From contig CM037473.1 of NCBI GenBank assembly GCA_021014325.1, positions 24,418,822 to 24,482,821 on the forward strand: 64,000 bases of DNA. The letters run 5' to 3'. Below, piece by piece: positions 49,640 through 59,200 of the stretch; the first letter of the stretch is position 1; every line of letters begins with the position of its first letter. Origin of the DNA: Plazaster borealis (Eukaryota > Echinodermata > Asteroidea > Forcipulatida > Labidiasteridae). The translations under genes and the position numbers were made by a program. The notes under the pieces are model-generated. The model was not told the origin of the DNA. It made no database searches and saw nothing but the letters and a program-made list of their open reading frames with translations.

Positions 49640-49893
49640 ACCTTGCGAAGATTTACAAAGTAATGTGGGGCAATCTGCTGCCAACCATGCAATAAACATG
49701 GAGGCAAACTCGTCTCTTTAGAATAGTTAGTGTACAGGTTCTTTTAAGTGCATTACAACACAAAGCAGCTACAGCTTTTACATCTGAAGGACGAAGCTTG
49801 ACCACAAGTGCCATGACCGGGACTTGAACCCACACTCTGACAACACTAGAACTTGAGTGCAGTGCACCAGACCGCTGTCAGGACACTCCACAA
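49640..49893 (-). mobile_element. Degraded tRNA-headed SINE
   Basis: Minus-strand B box GGTTCAAGTCCCGG and body words GGACGAAGCTTG and GTGCATTACAACAC as in 45936-46343. Confidence 0.65.
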
Positions 49894-50018
49894 AGACCAG
49901 GATTTGAAACTTTGCATGTCGGGAGTGCAATCAGGTGAGGTTTGCGGTGACACCATGTGTAAAATCTCTTTTGAGTAGTGGTGGTTCTGAGAAGAACTGG
50001 TGGTTTGACAACTCGACT

Positions 50019-50077
50019 TTTTCGATCAGTGTGCTCTGATCGTCTCCTGAAGACTATCAGAGCATACTGATCGAAAA
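50019..50077. repeat. 22-bp inverted repeat hairpin
   Basis: TTTTCGATCAGTGTGCTCTG with its inverse at 50056-50077, one mismatch, 15-nt loop. Confidence 0.9.
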
Positions 50078-51388
50078 TTTGTGCTACTCGCTAAACGCCA
50101 TTTTATTTTATTTGGGCATTGACCTTATCGCAAATACTCAGCATGGTTGATTTCAAAACAATGTTCGAAAGGCACTGTGGGGGAAAAGTTGTAAATAGTG
50201 TTCCCTTTCCTTCCCACCGCTTTCGACCATTGTGTGAAATCAATCACTTTTATAATCTGGCAATTTGCAATAAGGTCTATGATGAGCGCGCGAGAGTTCT
50301 GGCTGCGCAATGAAATGTCTGCTTGAATTTTCCTTTTTTAAAGGTCAATAATTAGCGTCTCAAAGCAACCAAATCCTCAAGAGGAATATTTTTAAAAAGG
50401 GAGAAGTCAAACAAAACATCCATAACAAAAATGTAAAAAGGCTCTTATAGAAAGTGGCAATGGGACGTAAGATTTTAAAAAGCAAAGCTAGAAAAAAGAC
50501 AATCGGATTTTTCTAGCAGCAGCAATAAAAGTCGTTAGCGCATAAACTTCACTGTTTATGTAAGTACAATGCAAGTGCAACTCTAGCACAGGTTGGACTC
50601 CTCCATTGCATTCAGTGTACAGAGTAAAAGGTCCCCTGCCATTGCAAAAAAAAATTATAACATGAAATGTTTTCATATTTATACCTGATTGAGGAAGCTG
50701 AAGCTTTACTCACATTTTCCTTATGTCTGGAATTCCAAGACTGCTGGGTTCAAAATTGTTCATTTTATCCTTTGGGTGACATTATTTATGAAAATAGAGT
50801 GAACATTGACGTCTATGTTGTAACTTTCTGTACTGACACCGTATGTGACAACTTGCCCGAACGCGCGTGCGCACGCTCACAATATTTGTAGCAAGTTCAT
50901 CATGCTCAGGGTATCGATGATTTTAAAACTCAAGTAGTATCACTAAAGTACAGTATAAACAAATTAGTATTGATACAGCTAACACTTCAGTTGACGTTAA
51001 AGACAATCTGAGTTGCTGGTTGCTACGCATTTTGCGCATGCGTACAAATACTCAACGTCAATCGGTACAGATGTTTACAATAGAAGCGTGGATCTGCTTT
51101 TTATTCTCTGTAATAATGTCACCTATGGATAGATTTCTTTGTTATTTTAGAGACCCATCAAACCCAGTCAGATAATTATTAATATTTTGGACATGTAGAA
51201 TACTTTAGACCCTAGGCCTATATTATTATTAACGAAATTTCAGCTTCTTAAATCAGGTAAAAATATGAACAAACATTATTTGAAATTGTATTCGCATTGT
51301 AGATAAACTTTATACCCAGGATGTCAATACAATGTAACAGAGAGAATATTGTCCTTCATCAAAGTATCTGGGCTAGCATGGCTTAGTG

Positions 51389-51457
51389 TACTCCTAGAAC
51401 TATGAGGTTCGTTTGGCTAGCGAAACGAACGAAACGAACCTCATAGTTCTAGGAGTA
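51389..51457. repeat. Perfect 26-bp inverted repeat hairpin
   Basis: Left arm TACTCCTAGAACTATGAGGT (to 51414), exact inverse at 51432-51457, 17-nt loop. Confidence 0.95.
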
Positions 51458-51611
51458 GGCTTAGTCTAGTAACTTAGTGCAACTGTAAGTGCTAATCTAC
51501 ACAACACTGTGTAAGAATTAGAATCATTCACTCGATAGAACTGCAATATTACAAACAAATGTGTGAAAGAATTTGTAACTTAAAACCATTCCCAGCCTAA
51601 CTTTACTTTAC

Positions 51612-51671
51612 CTGGTAATCTTTCACACAGCCAAGAGAAGCATTCATCTCAAAGGTAGGTACTTCATTCAT
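51612..51671 (-). CDS. Candidate first exon of a minus-strand transcript
   Basis: ATG with A at -3 opens a 20-codon exon (MNEVPTFEMN then ASLGCVKDYQ) ending CAG|GTAAAG. NRF1-like and CACGTG motifs lie upstream. If spliced to 48315-48228 in phase 0 it stops after two codons, so the protein reading is doubtful and the transcript may be non-coding. Confidence 0.35.
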
Positions 51672-51781
51672 GTTTCAAATTGACATTTCTCATGTAAACT
51701 TGGTAGAAGATCAGAAGACCGTACCGTAGACATCTTGCGCACTGCCGCATCACGTGTTATAAATAGACGCTTCGAATAACG

Positions 51782-51791
51782 GCGCATGCGC
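51782..51791. promoter_or_regulatory. NRF1-like palindromic site
   Basis: GCGCATGCGC matches the NRF1 consensus found in animal housekeeping promoters. CACGTG (51751) and TATAAATAG (51758, plus strand) lie just upstream. A second TGCGCATGCG is at 51034. It fits a promoter for the minus-strand transcript starting near 51.7 kb or for an unseen plus-strand one. Confidence 0.45.
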
Positions 51792-51892
51792 TTTTTGTCG
51801 CTATTGTCACACCGTAGGCCTAGTACTTGTTATGCATATTTTGCAATTCCTTCAGCAGAGTTTCACAATCTCTACATTTTATTAGACAAATG

Positions 51893-52321
51893 ACAGAGTA
51901 TAAAGCGTTGGCAATAATAATATAGTCAAAATAAACTCAAATGAATCAATCCAAAAGCTCACTGCTCATAAATTTCACACCATTAAATAGGGCTAACAAA
52001 CTTTTCTTGTTTAGTGTTTTTTCCCCCGGTTTGGTGACTTCAACTTGGTTGTAATGCAGTCTAAAATGTCCATGTTCAGTATGTATTACGGGTTAATTAC
52101 CCATTTAATTAGAAAAACAGGACATAACCGTAAATGACTCTAAAAAGGACGCATACGACTCATTTATGGGTCAAATCTGACTCGAGACTTTTTAGAGTTT
52201 TAGGGTTAGGGTTTTAGGGTTATTAGGGTTATAGGGTTAGGGTTGGCATTAGGGTTAGGGGTAGGAACAGAGTATGAAGTGTTGGCAATACTAATAGTCA
52301 AAATAAACTCAATTGAATCAC
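51893..52321. repeat. Segment flanked by ~55-bp direct repeats
   Basis: ACAGAGTATAAAGCGTTGGC... (51893-51948) recurs at 52268-52321. Between them is the repeat shared with 55177-55420, including TTAGGG stretches. Confidence 0.75.
52023..52262 (+). repeat. Dispersed repeat with TTAGGG tract, copy 1
   Basis: Shares GACTTCAACT, GTAATGCAGTCTAAAA, AGAAAAACAGGACATAACCG and ACGACTCATTTATGG with 55177-55420. Ends in telomere-like GGGTTAGGGTT (52198-52262). Confidence 0.8.
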
Positions 52322-52582
52322 TCTGCAATTGGAATACACAATCTGAGAAACGTTACTGTCAGTAACACTTCTCAGGTTCAAATTCTTTTTCTTTTCTATT
52401 TTTTTTTTTTTTTTGGGGGGGGGGGGTTAAAAAGTGATATCTTTTCCCATAACCGCAGTACTTCGAAGTGAACAATTTCTCGAAATGCATTATACTATCC
52501 AAAGTTTCCGTGCTTCTTTCCAAGTAAGTTTTTATTGCGATCAATTTTAAGAATCATTACCAAACGTATACAGACCCTTTAA
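52322..52582. mobile_element. MITE family B, 5'-truncated
   Basis: Begins inside the family (TTGGAATACACAATCTGAG) and ends CGTATACAGACCCTTTAA. A T/G homopolymer lies at 52397-52427. Confidence 0.8.
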
Positions 52583-53004
52583 AACAATGGTAGAGACAAT
52601 TAATGATAAAGCCATATGTTTATGATTTGTTGTTCACTTCGTCAAACGTATTTATTTCGAAAAACGTTTACCTAAAAATCGCCTGCGGGTAACTTTGGGA
52701 CATTTCCATGGTGTCTGTTTGAATGCTGCTCTCATTACACTACGGCCAGAGATGCGGTTGGTACCCGCTGTCACCTGCCTATATAAGTGGTCAGGATTGA
52801 TTCGACGGTCTTGATGAAACTACCGTGGATCGGTTAAAAGCTGTTTTCTCAATAAGTATTCAATTGAAATGTTCATAATAAAACTTGATTGTATCTTTCT
52901 TGATAATTTTGCCAATAATTAAATTAGTACGTAGACAAAAACCACACGATTAGCCTACTTTTAACTGATTGAAACTAGTTGAGTAGAGCAAGAGACTTTC
53001 GGGA

Positions 53005-53020
53005 CGCTAGGTGGCGGCAG
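53005..53020 (+). promoter_or_regulatory. CTCF-like motif
   Basis: CGCTAGGTGGCGGCAG resembles the CTCF core. It lies just downstream of the last exon of the ependymin-related gene. Motif match only. Confidence 0.35.
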
Positions 53021-53202
53021 ATTCGTGTTCTTTGAAATCTGCGCATACTCAGAACAGTTTATATGTAGTCATGTACATCACCTTGCACCCTAAAAGTGTC
53101 CCACATAATTTCTGTAATTATGAAAAGCCATTTTAAACCATTACAATTGTTTTGTTATTTAAGAGAGTGCAAAATGACTTCCAGGATTCGTCTAAACTGA
53201 AC

Positions 53203-53289
53203 TCAAGCAGATGGGAAAAGAAGAGAGGAGACCCGGGTGACAAGCTGCATGAGAGGGTCGGTGTCAACAGATCTCTTGACGAGTTGTGT
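53203..53289 (-). CDS. Ependymin-related gene, terminal exon 6
   Basis: Follows the acceptor TATATTTTTGACAG in phase 0 and encodes TQLVKRSVDT... to FPSA then TGA: 28 residues and a stop. It is the first acceptor found downstream of exon 5 that gives an in-frame tail. No canonical polyadenylation signal was seen close by. Confidence 0.7.
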   Translation of the reverse strand, partial: TQLVKRSVDTDPLMQLVTRVSSLLFPSA

Positions 53290-56200
53290 CTGTCAAAAAT
53301 ATAAATAAATAAACAATCAATAAATAAACATTTATACAAATACAAAATAATTAGATTGATAACCATTCAAGTCTATCAAGAATGGATTTGATAACACTAT
53401 TGGCCGACACAATGTTCTCCTTAAAAGGGTCTGTATATACGTTTGGTAATTACTCTGAAAATTAATGGCATTAAAAATTTACTTGGTAAGAAGTAGAGCA
53501 GCTTTGGATAGTGTTATGCATTTCGAGAAACTTTTCACTTCGAAGTACTGCAGTTTTTGAAAAAAGATATTACTGTTTGTCCGTATAAAAAGGGAATCTG
53601 AGAAGCGTTACGGCAGTAACGTTTCTCAGATTGTGTATTCCAATTGCAGATTATTCTTCCTGCGTGGACAAACCGCCCAAGATTTTCGGCAATATCTTAA
53701 AAACGCTACCACCTTTTGAAATGAAATTTCCACTGGTTAGTTTTATGGTATCTACAACTATATAAGATTGAAACAACCAGTTGGTTCCAATTACCAAACG
53801 TATACAATCCCTTTTGATAACGGTATAATTAGTGTCATAAAAGATTTCCGTTTTGGCTGATTCCAAGTGAATCAATCCCACATAACAGTTCGGCTCGATA
53901 AATTGGGCTAATTTATTTCGAGAAAATAATTTATCATTTCAGTTCAGTCCCTCAGGAAATATCGCTTAGACTGATAAAGATAACATTACAATCGTGTGGC
54001 CGTCAGCTTTTGCCTTGCATGTGTGGTATCTCACAATTTGTTGACATTGCTGATCGCTATAATAATTAACTGATTGAGTAAATACCATGACCTTACACTG
54101 CCATGCATTAACAAAAGGTGGCATGTTGCTACTCCAAGGCAGCCTACTTTATGTGTTCCTTATGCATAAAATATGTCACCTTTGTACCTTCATCACTTTG
54201 TGAGACATCACGGGGCACAGTGTTAATATAGATCAGGGCTTGATAAACTCCGGACATCTTTCAAGATTCTTGATGGAGTTGTTTCTGGGTATGGTTAAAG
54301 GCACTGAACACGTTTGGAAATTGTCAAAGACCAGTGTTCTCACTTGGTGTATCCCAACATATGCATAGAATAACAAGCCTGTGAAAACTTGGGCTCAATT
54401 GGTCATCGAAGTTGCAAGAAAAGGATGAAAGAAAAAAACACCCTTGTTGTACAAATTTGTGTGCTTTCAGATAGGAATACAAACTTCTTGCAAGAAGTTT
54501 TTATTATTTTAGTGAGAAATTACCTCTTTCTCAAAAACTATCTTCAGAGGAAGTCGTTTCTCACAATGTTTTATACTATCAACAGCTCTCCGTTGCTCGT
54601 TAACAAGTCAGTTTTTATGTTAATATATATTTTGAGTAATTACCAAACGTTTACAGTGATAGATCAGTGCTTGATAACTCCGGACATCTTTCAAGACTCT
54701 TGATGAAGTTGTTTCTGGGTTAAAACGCTCGCAGAATTCAAATCGAATTCAAAGCGCGTGAACAACTCAAATTGAGCTCACGTTGTACTTACTTTTTGGC
54801 AGATAGCAGGAACGTCAAACCATTTTCCGGGGTCAGTGATCCCTTCCGTATAGTTGAGGTAACCAGACGAACTCAGGATCGGAAGAGCTGACAGAAAAAA
54901 AGGAAAACACGTTTAAAAACAAAATTAGCCTAGGGCTGCATGTAGGCCTATATTCAGTTTGCCTGAACACAAACTTTGCTGTGTTTGTTCTTGAGAACTG
55001 TTCTTGCTACGGAGTAGATTTCGGAATTCGGGAGACTACTTTAATTAGTTCTGAAAAGAACTGTCCTGCGACTCCTGCTTCTGGTGAGGTAGGAAATCGG
55101 CCGGGACTACCATACTTTTGCTTCAAGTCGACCGAGGGAATTCTCGTTATTAACTCCAATGCTAACATTACAGGCCCCCCCTGGTTTTCGTGACTTCAAC
55201 TCAGTCGTAATGCAGTCTAAAAAATTCCTGTTCAGTATGTGGTGTATTGTGGGTTATATACTATTTAATTAGAAAAACAGGACATAACCGTAAATGGATA
55301 AGGACGCATATACGACTCATTTATGGATCAAGTCTGACTCGAGACTTTTTTGAGTTTTAGGGTTAGAGTTATTGGGTTATTAGGGTTATAGGGTTAGGGT
55401 TAGGGTTAGGCTTAACGTGAGGGTTAGGGTTATTAGGGTCTGGGTTGGGGTTGGCGTGAAGGTTAGGTTTGGGTTATAGTGGGGATTAGGATGAGGTTTG
55501 GGCTGAGGTTTATATCAAAAAAACTTATGGCCATGAGACTCCCCAAAATGCGTTATGGTGACCTGGAAAATTGATAGATCTTCCAGAACACGGATCCGGG
55601 AAAGTTCTACCCACAAACTTTAAGATGGATACGCGTGATCAAATTGTTGGTCAGGCCGAGCCCACAAGGGGTTAAAGTGACACGTTGCCTTGGATCGGAC
55701 GAGTTGGTCTAACAAAAAAAGCGTTTTGTATTCGTTTGTTATAAAATGCATATGGTTAGAAAGGTGTTTTAAAAGTAGAATACAATGATCCACACAAATA
55801 TGCCTCGAAATTGCGTGGTTTTCCTTTTACTTTGCGACCTAACACGGTCGGCCATTTTGTGGAGTCAAAACTTTGACTCCACAAAATGGCCGACCGTGTT
55901 TGTTCACGATGTAAAAGGAAAACCACGCAATTTCGAGACATGTTTGTGTGGATCATTGTATTCTACTTTTAAAACATCTTTCTAACCATATGCATTTTAT
56001 AACAAACGGATGCAAATGCTTTGTATAGACCAATTCGCCCGATCCGGGGCAACGTGTCCCTATAACGTTTCTTGATTTGGCTTTTTAGCCATGTTAACTT
56101 TTACATACTTACATGGTTTCTGAAGGGTTTGCCCGGCAATGATTGTACCAACTGGTATGCATCCATCATGAGTAACTGAGAACGACACATTCCCTTCCAC

Positions 56201-59200
56201 AGTGGCCGGTGCCTTGGCATAGTAGGAGTAGGAGTCCGCTTGCAGTTGTTTATCACCCATGTAGTAACTCCCCATCAATTTTGCAGTTGCTTTAAAACAA
56301 TGGAATGTGATTGATAACTACGGCTACTGGTCTGGCCTTTGTTGGTAGCGTTAATGCTCTGTTTTGTTATACCTTTTTACCTTGGAAGGTTGCAAAGTGC
56401 TTGTTCTCGTACTCGTATTCGAATTATTTTTTCTGCATGTACTCGTATAGAGTTACCATGGAGTTTGAACTGGAGGGTGTACACGGAACGGCCCAACAAG
56501 AAGATTTTTTAGCCATTGAGAAAATGGTGCTGATCAATCGTCACCGACCACACTCCAAAGTTTTCCGGGACAAAATTGACCCAGAAATGGGTCAGGAACC
56601 ACAGGACCCGAACCCAGGCTAATTTTGACCCGGAAGGTTTTAGAGTGTGGTGGGTGACGATTGATAAGCACCAATTTCTCAATGGCAATCAAATTCTTTG
56701 ACAGTTTGACCTTGTCAATAGTGACCCAGAAATGGGTCAAACTCACGCAGAATCCAAGTTAAAATCGAATTTTAATCTTTTACTGGGTCAGTCTGACCCA
56801 AAATGGGTCAGTCTGACCCAAAATGGGTCAGTCTGACCCAAAATGGGTCAGGGCCCCTGGGATTCGGAATCTAGATCAAGTTCTAATCCGGGTGTTTTTA
56901 GAGTGCAGTTCGCACAACCAGGATTTTGTAAGTGGATATCTGTATGTAATTTACCCAAATGCATTTGTGCACACATTGTCCTGTAGGCCTACTCGATCTC
57001 TTCATGGACAAGTACTAGGCTTGATATTATTGTAATATACCCTTACACTAATTCCAACTTCTGAAAAACTCAAATTTCAAAAGAGGTTCTTTAACTGGCA
57101 CCGTGAAGTCCGTGGAATGTGAATCATTAATCACGGGCGTCGCTCATTCGGGTCTGCAATACGCCATTTTTCAGGCAGAATCATACCCAATCAACCCCTT
57201 TTATTAACCGAACTAGTGCATTTTATTTCAAAGATGTGATTTATGTTCTTACAAAAACTGCTTTTAAAATCTTTAAGTGAGGGAGTGACCCCAGGAAATA
57301 CACAAATGTTGGAAGGTTCCACTTCTTACCGGCACCACAAAATTTGATTGGCAAGGGGTGATGTGAAACCACAGAACCTAGCACAGGGTGTCAGCTGCAC
57401 ATTTGGAAGCCTGCTACAAAGAACAGACGGCTCCACTATCTGTGAGGATTTAGGTCTGTTGGTCTGCATGTCTCTGAAATTTGTGCACGAAGTAAATGAA
57501 TGAAAATATTATTCAGCCCCTAAACAATAAAAAAAAACCTCTGGGACCTGACCCTCTCTTAGTCCAGTCTAGGATACTAAGGACTTTGACTCCCCCAGGG
57601 CATTGCAATTTGGAGAAAACAATGAAATAAATAACATGTGCCATGACTTAGTGTTCCAGCCCTCACTTAGGGTTTTAACTTAAAACGGTACTAGCTTACT
57701 TGGTACGCACGGAGGGAAGTCCCCTTGTGCTTCACTCTTAGTGCATTGCTGTCCAATAATGGTGTACATAGCGTTCTGAAGAAAAAACAAGCGGTAAAAT
57801 AAGTTAGACGATGATTTGTATTTGCGTCAGAGTAAACAATTAGCTATACTATAAAGTTCACACAATATTGTAACCAAATAGTTATTTATCTATTTATGTT
57901 TTTAAGTTGTATTTTGAAGTACATTTACAGCAATATTGACTGATTTGCAGTGATTTAAAATACAAATATGAATATGTATATGAATACAAATACAGATCAT
58001 ATAGAAACTACAAAGGGAACATTGGACATTTTTCATACAGTAGATTTGTTTTCATAGTAGATGACCTCCGGTACCTTAATCATATAACGGATAAGGTGAA
58101 ATTGAAAGGAAAAAAAAACAGTAGGTGAAAAATTACAAGTCGAAGTCTCTAACCTCACATTAAATGGTGTATAAAATTGCCATTGTAGTCGATACCCTTC
58201 TCGTGCAAAATGAGTCAACATCCAAAACATCTGACGACATCATTCTGAGAAAAATGGGTCTCTACATTAACTTTTTGTGTACGGGGATGTATTGGTTCAT
58301 AACTGACTTTCGATACTATTCAATCAAAACGGCCTCGAATTTGACCTTTTGACTGACGAAAAATTCTTCACTGGAATGTAAAGATCCATTAGTTGTTGAA
58401 ATCCAATGACGTAAGTTTTCAAATTTCGCTCTTGAAAATTCAGGAATGAACCAAAACATCCCGTACAAAAATGTAGAGACCCATTTTTTCTTAGAATGAC
58501 GTCATCAGATGTTTTGGATGTTGGTATCGAATACACACCATTAAGTTAAACGCAACATAAATAAACAAAATAAATTAAACTAATAAATTAAACTACATAA
58601 ATAAACAACACAAAATTTACACGCTCTAATTGTCTCACCTCCTTATAGTCAATTATGACCTTGATTGATGTGGTCTGGCCCATAGAAGTTGTGTATATCT
58701 GTTCTCCAATTCGATTATTGACGAAGTCGACTGCCATCATGATATAATTATTTTGGACAAGGGGCTGCCCACCTGGTAGCACCAATCCATTCACTTGGCC
58801 TGGGAAGTAAGAGAGAACAAATAATACCTTCGGTCGTTATTTAATTTTTACCACATAATGTTTAAAGGTATCGTACACGTTTGGTAATGACTCAAAACAA
58901 ATATTAGCATATTAACAACTTACTTGGTAACAAGCAACGGAGAGCTGTTGATAGTATAAAACATTGTAGGAAACGACTCCCTCTGAAGTAACGTAGTTTT
59001 TTGAGAAAGAGGTAATTTCTCACTAAAATAATAAAAACTTCATGCAAGAAGTTTTTATTCCTATCTGAAAGCACACAAATTCGTACAACAAGGGTGTTTT
59101 TTCTTTCATCATTTTCTTGCAAATTCGATGACCAATATTGAGCCCAAATTTTCACAGGCTTGTTATTTTATGCATACGTTGGGATACACCAAGTGAAAAC

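Noticed and set aside
57331..57413. Exon-like interval on the minus strand between exons 3 and 4 of the ependymin-related gene
   Set aside because: It has AG and GT borders, but in the required phase it meets TGA within seven codons, and skipping it gives an open frame.
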